From Bryoerythrophyllum caledonicum (taxonomy: Eukaryota > Streptophyta > Bryopsida > Pottiales > Pottiaceae): a DNA stretch of 64,000 nucleotides. The notes beneath the pieces are model-generated. The model had not been told where the DNA came from. It did no database searches and saw only the letters and a list, made by a program, of their open reading frames with translations. The position numbers and the translations under genes were made by a program. This document shows positions 46,201 through 57,990 of the stretch, piece by piece (position 1 is the stretch's first letter; every line of letters begins with the position of its first letter). The stretch is taken from NCBI GenBank assembly GCA_963971425.1, contig OZ020522.1, positions 1,524,168-1,588,167 of the forward strand, read 5' to 3'.

Positions 46201-46813
46201 CTAGAAAAATCCACCCTTGAAATGATAGACTTTGATCCCTTTCTTGCATCTAATTTTTTTATGCAATCTAAAATTATAGACGAAGACGACCTAGATGGTG
46301 GAAGGGGTGGTTTTGCGCTTTGTGTTGGTTTGAATTTAGAGGACTAAAATACCGGAGAGTCAAGATTCACAGAAGATGGTGTTGAAATCAGCTTATCTAG
46401 GTGAATAGTAACTTAAGTATTCAAATCAGAGTCATCACTCAGAATATGAACCGTCTCACAACCTGGCTCAACTTTGATTTTGCAAGGAACAATTGACTGC
46501 TCCTTGTTGGTACTAGATAAATCAGACCCCAAGATCTGAGTGGATGAAGAGAGGGGACTATCTCTAACTCTGTACACTCTATAAGTTCCACACTTGAGTA
46601 GCCAAGATTTTCCTTCATCAGTAGTGGTTGCATCCTGACAAATGGTGTGCGTAACCACTCCAGACTTTGGGTCACGCACATCATCATCAACATATATTGA
46701 ACCTTCCAACAACTAAAAACGCGAAGAAAGTCTATCTGCACTAACATAGCAATGACCATTGTCTGGTACACAAAATGTAATCGGTATTTCTTGACCATTA
46801 CCATGAATTTCAA
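43249..46813 (-). pseudogene. Second SWIM-type transposase-like gene, broken
   Basis: Read leftward, frames connect into one long protein. An N-terminal part begins near 46740 (IYVDDDVRDPKSGVVTHTIC). A catalytic-type core includes GWTTMACHVYDASCCRVLTI (about 45170), FNRFMADSAQAN (about 45010), ERTCLFHWTQSLEKHTK (about 44900) and NKWLQQSRKRGNDLYVATVD (about 44490). At 43290-43390 a SWIM finger is visible: CDCPFFKD followed about 20 residues later by NCKHMYYVF. Asp in DASCC or MADS and the CLFHW motif fit a Mutator-type DDE transposase related to, but clearly different from, the one at 12-14.7 kb. Multiple stops and frame changes occur, and a 47-base duplication at 45525-45618 shifts the frame. 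Confidence 0.55.
45525..45618 (+). repeat. 47-base tandem duplication
   Basis: Copies at 45525-45571 and 45572-45618 (CAAGAGAACCTTCCAGATTC and CAAGAGAACCTTCCGGATTC starts). Two single-base differences by eye. Because 47 is not a multiple of three, it disrupts the minus-strand reading frame. Confidence 0.75.
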
Positions 46814-47354
46814 CTATACCAAGATTGTCTACTTAAGCAAATGCCATCACGAAGCACTCAAGAAGTTGAACAATCAAAAGGGAAGATAACTTTAAGCTAT
46901 GCAATGAGATGTATACTCAGTAGCAGAAATTGATATTGTGTCCTTTCTATTATGGATGAAAAACATGAGAACTGTAGAAAAACTAAATCAGTGTTCAATG
47001 AGATGGTTATAGCGATGTAGCATAGCCAAAAAGGTATAGAAATCAACAATATTCAAAATTACAGCAAAGATGATGAATCAAATTTTGAGCCTAACCAAAA
47101 CGAATTGGAAGCTGATAATAGTTGAGGAAGTAGATATTAATATATGAGGTAATTTAGGTGTAAGGCAAACTATATGAGGTGTACATTAGCATGCACATCA
47201 ATGCATGCTAACAAAAAATAATTAAACTTTGGGTGGTTAGTTTTGAAAATTTGACTCCACAATAAAAATCTAGGTGTCAGATATTAATAGTGCAAATTAT
47301 AATTTATAAAATCTATAATGTGTGTAATGTAGCTTGTAAAGGTATTCATTTTTA
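46814..47354. other. AT-rich spacer, nothing recognised
   Basis: No frame or repeat of note. Confidence 0.4.
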
Positions 47355-47842
47355 ATGGAATTTCTGCACGTGTTCATGAAAATGACGGCGGATGACAACA
47401 CTTATGATTTTGCCAACAAGGATCTAAATTTGTTAAGCAGTTGTCAATATTGTAAAGAAGAAATGTGGAACTTTCAATTGGAGTTTTGTACATTCAATTT
47501 GATAACGTCTACAAGACATAAAATGCAAGATATAACAGAGATGACTTCACCTAGGTTGATGGAACTGATATTTCACAAATGACTAGGAAATCCCTAGTCA
47601 ATGTCGCGGATCTAACAACTCAGAGAAAGAAGAAGCAAAGGAGACGAGGTCTTTTGTTTTCGATGCCTAAGCAGTTGCAGAGCGCAAGGATGGAAAGGAG
47701 AAAGGCTTATATTTCCGAAGCTGACATTTCTGATATTGCAAAGGTGTTGTCGTTTGCTTTGACAGTGCGTGATAGTGATGGTGCACTTCTTTGCATTATG
47801 GAGAATGATGAAGATCCAGTCGTAAGTCCAATCATAGAGTAG
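47355..47842 (+). pseudogene. Short fragmentary reading frame of unknown family
   Basis: Frames from 47355 and 47579 connect across a frame change (VDGTDISQMTRKSLVNVADL then KKKQRRRGLLFSMPKQLQSA and LTVRDSDGALLCIMENDEDP). The balanced amino-acid composition suggests a former gene, possibly the 5' part of one of the mobile genes nearby. I do not recognise it. Confidence 0.3.
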
Positions 47843-48860
47843 TGTCTTTCAATGATCATGAATACATATCGATATTATGTCCATTTTGAAGAAATTTTTT
47901 GTGTCATATTGGAGCCGTGCTAGTCATGTGCCTCTATTTGCAAATCCTTTAGCAAAATATATGGTTTGGGTTTGCGAGAAGAACAACACATGAGTGCCCT
48001 TGATGAAGCTTATTAGAACTAGCAGGGATGATCTAGCAAGTAGAATGGGATCAAATATAGAGAGAGAGTGCAGGGACTACGCAACTTGTGCAATCACACA
48101 ATTTGTGGTTAATATGCATTTGATGATTGCAGAGTAGTCGTGGGTAACAAATTTAGCCTCATTAAAAAACTTAGGCATGACCACCCATGAGGATTCAAAG
48201 ACATCCATTGCAGGGCATTGTCCGAGGAGAGATCGTTGAAGAAGATATGGCGGAGTCAACAGAAGAATATACTCGAGAAGCTTTTGCTCATTTAGGTTCA
48301 CAATTGACGTTGGTGACTCCAAACGTGGAAGTAAGTTAAAATTATGAGTTGCATATTCTGTTTTCCTCAAGTTGCATGCTTCACCTTAAAATTTTGATTC
48401 GGTTTCAAAATGCGGAGCTGAAATTACGTATTCAATCCTTTGGTGCCACTTGTCATTTGTGTTGTTTCATTCACAAACTTTTAACTCAGTTGAAATCCTC
48501 TGGGGAATTTTTGGCACCAAAGGATGTATTATCCGCATCCTTCTTATCCCTGGGTGTGTCCCGGCGGTATGAGCAAGAGAAATCAAGCGGTCATTAATCA
48601 TAGCATTAACATATTCAGTGGAACTTTGGAAGAAGGGATATGTTTTTTTCACTCACAAACTAGAAGCTTTGTTGGAATTCTCCGGGATGTTTTGGCACCG
48701 AAGGATGTTTGATCCACATCTTTTTTAACCTTTAGTGTGTCCAGGCGGCAAAATGCAAGATAGACAAGTGGTCACTTTGACCCACATTTTAGCTTATGAT
48801 TCATATGTGGAACATTGGAAGAAGCGATTTGACTTTGTGATGTTTCTTTGATTGCTGTAA
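47843..48860. other. Low-complexity spacer with a local duplicated phrase
   Basis: Two related segments at about 48500-48590 and 48680-48770 share TTTTTGGCACCAAAGGATGT / TTTTGGCACCGAAGGATGT and GTGTGTCC.GGCGG. This marks a diverged duplication of about 180 bases. No gene is clear. Confidence 0.4.
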
Positions 48861-48869
48861 ATGTTCTTC

Positions 48870-49110
48870 TTGTGTAAAGCACCATAGCCTTGGTGTAGTG
48901 GTTTGAGTCATGGCATACCGGTGAGGTGGTTGTGAGTTCAAGTCTTATTGTCGGCGTGGTGCCTACCACCATAGTCCACCCAATTACGGTGGGGTCCCAA
49001 GGCCTCGTTGTATGGGGACCCACAAAGCCCTTTGGGGAGATGACATGTCGGTTGCCTCTAAGGCAATTAGTGTAGGGAAGCACTTAGTGTAGAAAAGTAT
49101 TTAGCCTCGA
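48870..49110 (+). repeat. tRNA-derived SINE
   Basis: A polymerase III box A (TGGTGTAGTGG, 48891-48901) and box B (GAGTTCAAGTC, 48934-48944) are 43 bases apart, the normal spacing in tRNA-type promoters. The body downstream (ACCATAGTCCACCCAATTACGG...) has no tRNA 3' half. I did not identify the poly-A end or duplication. Confidence 0.55.
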
Positions 49111-52100
49111 GAGGGAAAAGTAGTTCTATTACACAAGCCTATGTCCCATGGCCATATGCTTAGTGAAGAGAATGAACAAACATTATATTCACACCGGTCT
49201 CCTTCAGAGACCGGAGTTCTTCTTCTTCTTGGGTAGAGAGAGTTTACAAGCTCGCTGTCATGAATGTGATTGTGAGGTTGTTGGTTTACGCTACTTTCAA
49301 AGTGATATTGACATCTTCCTTCTTTCAACCTGATTTAGAGACCCTAAAAGGGTGTTTCGGCACCGAAAGTGGCCAATGTCATATGTTTTTTTGTTCAAAT
49401 TTCCATTAGGAATCTAAATTCTTGAATTCTGACGCCTTGAGAGGATGCATCGGCACCGAAGCATCCCTTCTTCACTAAATACTCATGTCTCTTTGCTCAT
49501 AATGCTCTGTTTTTGAATGCATTGGAGATAGATTCAACACCGAAACATGTTGACCATGACTGTTGTTCCGTAAAGATGTTCATTATAGTTTAGAGTTTTC
49601 CATAGATGACCAAGGCCTATAAATCTCAACATTAATAATCTTATTTAGTGCAGAATTGTGCATGAAAAATCTGTTTGGGACTGTCGTTCGAGACTTAAGG
49701 TACACAATCGAATGGAGTTCGTGAGTTGAGCGATCTAAAGTCAATCTCCTGTGATCAACACCAGGTGATGAATCCGGTTGAATGAACGGATGAGTTGTCC
49801 CCGGATGGATGAAATAATGGCTATTAGGATTGACGGGCTGTTAGGGTTTGAAAGCGGGTGTCATTTCTTCAGATTGACGCGCTTTGGTGCGCGCTTCGGT
49901 ACGAGCTTTGGTGCAACTACTGCAAGAGTCGGCTTGTGAGTTGCGCACCTACATCTCAATACTCACCGATATTGGCTCTCCTTAGTTTGCAGGAACGAGT
50001 TTGAAGGAACGGGACCGGGGCTTTGAGCAGCGAGAGATTGGAGGTGTTAGTGGTTGCGCCGGCCGTTCACGTTTTGGTGGCGAAGGACTGAAATATTGAT
50101 TCTCTGTTCGAGTTGGGTCAGTTGTGTTTCTACAGGTTTATGTTTGAGTTCTGGTGGAACATTGTCGTATGTTGTCCGCGCTTTGATCGTCAGTGGTAAT
50201 AATCATAAATTTTGACTTGTACCAGGTCTTTGAAACGCACGCGCGCAACACTGATGATTTCAACGAGTTTTTTACCTTGGCGAATTAGGATATGTCTGCA
50301 TTTGTATTTTAAAGAGAACTTTGCATGCCAACCTTATGTTGAAATAGCGTAGGCTCAAGCGCAGGCTGGAATTTCGGCACCGAAGCAAGGGTTTTGATAT
50401 TTTGTTTCAATGGTGTGCTAAATTGTCGAAAGAGTTCAAGAAATTGAGAGGTTGAGGGTTTGAGAGATTGAGATTAGTTGTTGTTGCTTGGCCGCTCTTT
50501 TGTCCGGTAAGTTCCGTTATCGATTTTGACCTCAGCCTGCTACCAACAAACATTCGCAAAGAATTCCCTTCAATGCGGCCAACTATGTTGAGGGACTGTC
50601 GGCGTCTACCGAATGGCTGTTTGACAAATTAATCGGTTTCAACATAAACCTGTAGAAACAACAACTAATCAGTTTTGGGACGCTCGCGCGCTACATTGAT
50701 GAGTTCATTGAGTTTATACCTGGGTCGATTGGCCGAGGTAGTCTTCTGAACTTTTGTTCATTGCAATTATTGATGTTGCACAAAGAATTTTGAAATAGCT
50801 TCAATCCTCAGCTTGTGTAACTACGTTCCTGCCCTTTGAACACACCACCTGTCGCTTCTACCAATTAAATGGTCTGGTGTAGTTTTCGGATCGAGGCGAC
50901 ACCGGCGGCTTCGGTGGAGTGATATGTAAGGTTCAGTGTGTCAATAATAGAGAGCTCAGCCAACTAATGAGAAATTTTTAGGTAGTTGGATGAAGTTGGT
51001 GGCTTTGAAAAAATTCAGTAAGTTACATTTTTCAGTCAGAAAAGTTTCATTGTCCTTGCACATTGAAGAAGGAAAATTTGTCTTGTAAATATAAATAAAT
51101 CCAAGATAATTTCCTAGTGGGGGATCTTAGGGAGGCTTAATTCAGTCTATTGTTTTAATAACTAAGGTCACATGTTAGATAGGAATGTCTTTTGTTTAAC
51201 AAATTGCTTAAGATAACAAATTATCCATTATAGGTGTGTTAGTTAACCCTTGAGTTTTTCCCGTGAGTGCACTCTACACTCTTACAGTCAATTAGTGGTT
51301 AAACATGCATTTGTGATTGTGTGGGATCCTCTCACTAAAGGACACAAGTAGTCTTTAAGTGTTTTAGTGAGTGATACAATTTGTCTATTCATAATCAATG
51401 CATCATAACCAATTCCATTGCCAACTCTAATTGCTAATTCCTTTTTATAAGAATTCACAACTATGCTAGCTATTCTACATTGCCATGAGCTTTTGGGGGC
51501 GGAATTTTATCCTCGCTTCCCACTTTCGCTCCACTGGTCCGCCTTAAATTAATCATTTCATCATACCTGCAAAACTTCCCATTCAAAGAAACACCGGACA
51601 ACAATTATATCTCACTCTTTGTATAATTGTTGTTATTGGTAACCCTCTACTATCAAATCTATGTGTTCTGTCACTAATACTTCCTTATGGCAAACGGTCT
51701 TGTTTTATGTCGTCAATCTCATGACACAAACAAACAATCTCTTTTTCTTTAGCTTGACATAATGGCCACTTGGTCAAACTTTAATTCAAAAGGCATCTAG
51801 TCCAACTTATGACAACATGGTCATTAACATAAATTCTCAAGACTCTCTCGGCCCACTCATGGCTCTTTGGTCTTACTACTCCCTCTTCTCTATTGCTCTC
51901 TTTTTTAGCAATTCTTTTCTTCTCAATTTACCTTCACTATTTATCATGCTTCACCTACATGATCTTTTAATGCTTCAATTCATACTACAATGACATAAAT
52001 TTCTTTTGGGGGAAATTATTATTGCCTCCTAATTTAATGACTAAGGATGATCAATCCTTATTTCATACATTATAGACTTAATTTCACTCGGCAATTCTAT

Positions 52101-53730
52101 GAGACAAATAGTATACTTGTATCCATTTTACCTCACCCTCTATCCACTCATCTCAATTTTAGACTAAAGGGAATTACAACAGTCATACATGACTAATTAT
52201 AAATATCGCTTTATGGTTTTTATAACTTGTCTCGTCACTCAGTGTTTACCATCGGAAAGGATGTGACAAATGGTAATATAATAGAAAGTCTCAATCACTA
52301 CAGTGCTTCACAGATTCTCCATTTATGATACTCAATTTAGTTATAGATATTGGTAGTATTTAAGACAAATGATATATTATAGCATTCTCAGTGTAGTGAT
52401 TGAGAATTGGTTGAAGCATCGATTAATTGTATCATGGATACACCCGTTCATTCCTGAGTCATTAATTGTGCAGAAGAAGAAGAACGTTGGTCCCCACTAA
52501 AGGGGGCCGGCGTGAGTGAAGTGTCCGTTCATTCCACCACTAAGTCCATGCCCACCGGGCATGGGTTAGTAGTATGGAACTACTTCCCCCTTTCGAGGGT
52601 AGACACTATGTACCCGGTAACAACCACCGAAATCAAAAGGACCCAAGGTCCCAAAAGGTCCCAAAGGAGGGAGGGCAGGTGCGGTGAAATGCCAATGCAG
52701 AGTAGATCTATGGAGGGGGGTTTGAAACATCAGGAGGGGGTTGGTTGTTTTCAAGTTTACGTTTATGCAGGAGTATCGACATAGCATGTTGAATTGCAAT
52801 AATGTTAATATTTGAAAAAGTGGTTTTGATTGAAGTGATGGGGATTTTAAATGTTTCTTCAAGGGTTGTCATTGAGGGGATGAAGGTGGTGGCTCTAGCA
52901 CCCGCGGTGATGACAATGAGGGGATCTACTTTCCAACCTAGTGCTTAAATATCGTCAAGTAGTGGTTGATATTTAGTTCTTTTGTTATTAATTGTGCACC
53001 ATTATTACAACTCGAGCATATTGTGAATTCCGATGGGTAAGGCTCAATCAATGACTATTGGTCTTCCGCAATCAGCCATTAAATCTCATGGACTTTGATT
53101 TTGTCATCCTCAAATCTCCAATTAACATTTCTGATGGAATGTAGACCATTGGTAATGCATGAACTACACCAACATATCCGAAATCATAAAACAAGGCTTG
53201 TATTTTATAAAAATTGAGAGTTACAATCACCAAGTTGAACCTAGGACACACATTCAAAGTGAGAAAAATGTGGTGTTTCCTGAGTTGCATTCAGTTCCTT
53301 TATATTCCTCTCGTGACTATTGGTATCTCGACCTAGATCAATGATCTTCTCTCTCAACTACCATAACTACTCTTATAACTTCCTTTTGATAACTTCCTTT
53401 TTACTACCTAACTTAACCGCCTATTGGTCTTTTTTACACTATTCCAAAAATTAGGGTAAATGTTCACACTGTTTTATACTATTTGTAAACTAGTGCTACT
53501 TATGATCCCTATTTACATTGTAAACATCAATAGTGTTCAAAAAGTAAAATTTCTGCACTATACACATCAGTGGGTTCATGAGTTTGCTCTCATGCGGAAC
53601 ATTTTAGGGGTTTGAGATTTAGGGTGAAGTAAGATGTTCTTTGATTCCTTCCTTGCTTCCTTTGATTTCAAACTTGCATTTGAAAGTCTAGACTCGAAAA
53701 TTACTGTCATGCTAATCACAAGAACTCATT
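49111..53730. other. AT-rich region with repeated gene-leader fragments
   Basis: No intact gene. The phrase TTCGGCACCGAA and variants recurs at about 49354, 49450 and 50373. A leader-like block at 50455-50580 (GAGATTGAGATTAG, TGGCCGCTCTTTTGTCCGGT, GACCTCAGCCTGCT) is repeated in diverged form at 54200-54330. A phrase TGATGATTTCAACGAGTTTTT (50252) has a relative at 50697. From 51000 to 53700 I see only AT-rich sequence with short frames. Confidence 0.35.
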
Positions 53731-53989
53731 ATTTTCTTTAAAATAGTGTGCAAAAAATTTCAGCTAGTGCAGCGTAGAAAGAAACAGGTCCTCAATGCTA
53801 GATTTCTTTTACAACTCACGAGAAGATGATGACATCTCTAGGTGTGAGATCACCTGACGCAATTGAAGGCGTCAACAACGAGATCAGACTCTACTCGTTT
53901 ACTCGTAGAAGCACAGATATTGTCTTATCGCTAAGCATAGAATCTTGTTATTTAGTCGAAAAAAATGGAAAATTTTACAATGTAGACAA

Positions 53990-56900
53990 AATCAGGTTTT
54001 GAATGCTAGACTCTTCTATGTTTCTTTGTTTTCAAGAAGACAAGGATCAACCAACAATCCCAAGTTGCTTTGCTAACAACTTTTTGAAAGAACTGGTTAA
54101 GTCGCGGAGACAGAGATGGTATTTTGACATCGAACCATGGATTCCGCGGGGGAGTTTGAATGCTAGGCTAATGGGTTTGTGTTTAAAGATTGATGAGGAT
54201 TAAGAGATTGAGAGTATAATCTTGGTTTTATGGGTGGTGGTGCATGGCCGCTCTCAGTTGGAGGAGTGATTCATTGATTTGTCTAGTATTTTCCGTTAAT
54301 TAATCATGACCTCAGCCTGCTTACTAAAATCCTTCTTGGCAAACTTTGTTAAGGAACAAGTTTAGTCGAAAATGCCGAGGCAAAGAAGGTACTTCGGCAC
54401 CGAAGAATGGAAGTATGAAAGCAATGCATGGATTCCCCGGGGAGTATGGATGCTAGAGCAGTGATTTAATGACTTGTTGATTTGAACACTACATGGGGAT
54501 ACTGACATGGATTGACAGATTATGAGCATTATTTCAATTCTTTGGGTGGTGTTGCATGATAATGAGAAATGAATTTGGTCTCATATTGTTTTTTCAATCT
54601 GTTGTAGGTGTCAAATTGCAACATGGAAGAATCTGCAAAGGCAAATCTAGATGCTTCAATTTTGGTAAGTCACCTTTGCTCAAGTGATCCTATTAAATTG
54701 AGAAGTTCCCGCACTTCATTTTTGGTAAGACATCATTTGATAAGATTGAACACTAATATAGATGTGTAGTTTCCATTTGTATAATTAGTCTAAAATTTGT
54801 CATTTGGATATTGCTATTGACATATTCTATCCTTGGTATCATGATTTGACAGACTCCGACTTAGTAGATTCGGGCGACCTCAAATGTTTTGAAGGTCTTT
54901 GTGATTTCAAAGCTGGTGAACACGCAAGAAGATAACAACAAAAATCTGATTTTGTTCAGGTTCTTCATGGTATGAGTATAACACATGGGCGTTTCTATGT
55001 GCATGTGTAGGATGATTCTATTACAAAGAGTAAGACCTCTGTAGGAGGTTGATGTTGCTACACTGGAGAGGCGGTTTGAAGGAGGCTACATTGACGGAGA
55101 TTGACCATTCTACATTTCCATCTTCAATTATCACAAAAGGATCGAAGATGTTAGTGAAGAAGTAAAGGCACGTTGGAGTTCTCTTTGACATGAAGCTAAT
55201 GAGCGGTTTGAGGATCTTCTGAGTTCAAACCCTGATTATGCTGCATTCCGTGGAAAAATGTTCTATATTTGGGATGGTAATCACAGGTTCTTAGCGTGGT
55301 GGCGCTATATCAATGCGGAGCATAGACACGATCTCAATGGCAATATTCCGTCTTCAATATAGTCTTGGATTCCAAGGGACGAGTTTCAACGTTGCTCAAT
55401 TGTATGCACAATGTGAACTGGTATGAATTTATGACAATTTCAAATTTATTTCTTCTTTGGATCATAATTTTATCACCAATTTGCTCATACTATAGTTTCA
55501 CAGATCGACAGAGAACGATCACGTCAAGAACAATTTGACGGCAAAATTGCAACGCATATGGTATTATGGTGAGCTGAAGTTAGAGGATTAAAAAGATCTT
55601 CCTACACTAGAAGAGTATCGCACTCAAGTCTCAAAGTAAAGAAAACTAAACCAACATGGTTTCCGCTTGCCATCGACATTTTCATATCTTTTATTTATGG
55701 GATAAATAATTCAATTCAATGATATGAATTTGATTCACTCTTTTTTTTACTTGATTGTTTATATTACGTGGGTTTCGTTTGTAGCAAAACATTTCTCGTG
55801 CATCTGATGAAGTTGTTGCTGAGTACGAGAAGTCTACTCCGGATGAGGAGAATACACCAGAGGATGCGTGGGATGCGATGGCTAGTGCAACAAATGCAAC
55901 AGTTAAAGCTGTCAAATCTAAGGATTTTTCTAAATACCTTTCAGTTTCAAAGCCTGATAATGGAGATGGTTTCTTTGAAGAGGTATGTATTCTATTTTAT
56001 TAACACATTCATTTTTAGAATCATATTTTTACTTTCATGTTTGTGATGTTAAATATTATCTTTTTATGCTTTCTTGGTGTGTAGAACAATTATCATTTTA
56101 GTCATTTCAAGAAGACCGAGATGACAATTATAAAGCTGCAAAAGGTGGCTACTGCAGTAGTTGAGCCTCGCTTTAAGGCTAGATGGCTTTATTGGTGGAA
56201 TTTAGGGTCAACACTTCTAGCTTCTTTTTCCATCCCGGGTGGACATGTCAAAGAAACTGTGCTTGACTCTTGGCTGAGCCGTGCTATGTTTTAGGCTCAG
56301 GTATGAACTAAATTTTTTTAAATTCTCATCTGGACATTCAATGTAATTGTTTAAATTTTTTAATATTGTGCATTCACCTAGAAGACTTGTTTATTGCCGA
56401 GTTTGGCGGCCTTTGTTCGAGAGGAACCATTTCAATAGATTTGCAGGCCACTTCTGGAATTATGAGGCCTGTTGACTATATTAAAAAGTGGCGTATCTTG
56501 TTATGGGACAAAGTATATTTATCATTTTTGGATACAAGCGTCAAGCCTCCTTTTCTGAAGAGTTCTTTACTTGAAAATATACCAACTGGGGACTTTGCTG
56601 TTACGCGTCTTGTCTATAGGTTTGAATTAAACTTTGCCATTTGGTCTGAATGCATTGAATTAAATTGTTTCATGTTTTATAGTTGATTTTATTTTATTCT
56701 AATAGTTGCGTTGTGATTACAGCTATGTCATGAGAGAACTTTTGCCTAAAAATGCGCTAAAGGATAACAATTGCCTCCCATTCTTTGCAGCATGGACTCA
56801 ACCTAATTATGGTCTCTACATCTATACGCTGACTTAGCAAAATAAGTTCTCAGCATCACAACTCCATGGTGGTGGGTGGTATTTGGAGTGCCCCATCACG

Positions 56901-57990
56901 TTTACCCCTGATGAGGAGGTGGAATTTCGCACTAGCCGCCTTGACAACACACATGTGATACTCGTGGCACAGGAGGAAGACAACATTGTATTGCAGGATC
57001 CTACTTCATTGCCTCCAGCTGCAGCAAAAGATGGGACATCTTCTTAAAAGAAGAGGTTGTCGAAGAAAGAAAAAGAGAAGCTAGAGGAAGAGAAGGCAAC
57101 TAAACATGCAAAAGAACAAGCTAATATTGTGGAAAAAGCCGTGGTAGATGCCCTTGCTAAGGCGGCAATTTCAAATCATCCTACTATAATGGATTCTCCC
57201 CCTGTTATGGATTCTCAGGCTGCAGGTTCATGTTATTTGCAAACCTCTTGGAATAAGGTTGCACAACGTAAAGCACGTCAACCTACAGCATCAGATTCTT
57301 CTGCACCACCTCCTATTGTGTCATCAGAGTCATTCATTCAAAATGCCTTAGTTTTCACTATCATTTATTCTTTGGAGCAACTTGATGGTCCTCATCTTCT
57401 TTGATTTTATATCTCGGGTACTTATTTCTCCTACCTATATATTCCCTTATTTTTGTTTTCTTTAATTTCATTGTATTCTTCTCATTAATCTTTTTTTTCC
57501 TAATTGGTTGGAGCTGGGAGGATCTGTCATGTTTCTAATGCACAGTGCAAGCACACTGGAATTGATCTCATCATTGCAAATATTCCAAAGGACTTGCCTA
57601 TGCCTGGAATATCAGTACCAAGTACAACCATTCCATCTTGGAATGTTTGGCCAGAAAAATATTTGGAGACTGTGTTTGAATTTGTTGACTTATATTTGCA
57701 TGACGATGCCATTCTCCTACTTTTCCATCCAAATGACCGTAACGTCTTGTTTGAAGTAGAAGACTTAGCAAAGACTTATAATTTTTGCCTTGAGCACGAT
57801 TGGTGGGCCATGAATGAGCTTCCATTGGCTTTGACACAAAATCCCTCATCTACAATATGTTTCATAATTTTTCTTATTTATTTTTTCAACTTGAGTACTT
57901 CTATACGTCCTAATTTATTCATATCTAGTTTTTGTAGTGTACACGATTCTGGGTTCAGTTATTTGTACGAGATGGTTCAATTCAATCTCA
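53990..57990 (+). pseudogene. Broken multi-exon gene with WDGNHR motif, unknown family
   Basis: A connected set of exons with several in-frame stops. Segments in order: RRQRWYFDIEPWIPRGSLNA (54090, with a second copy near 54380), PDYAAFRGKMFYIWDGNHRF (55220-55290), VVEPRFKARWLYWWNLGSTL and IPGGHVKETVLDSWLSRAMF (56160-56290), DYIKKWRILLWDKVYLSFLD and TSVKPPFLKSSLL (56470-56570), LHGGGWYLECPITFTPDEEV (56860-56930), a Lys/Glu/Ala coiled coil EKEKLEEEKATKHAKEQANI (57060-57160), and a C-terminal part LIIANIPKDLPMPGI and LHDDAILLLFHPNDRNVLFE (57550-57760). The DGNHR motif resembles the nucleotide-binding signature of ParB/Srx-fold proteins, and the end loosely resembles a methyltransferase fold; both are tentative. 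Stops include TAG near 55360, 56291 and 56837. I cannot name the family; local duplications suggest mobile-element behaviour. Confidence 0.5.

Noticed and set aside
48772-49083. 103-residue minus-strand frame
   Set aside because: It crosses the SINE and has no motif.
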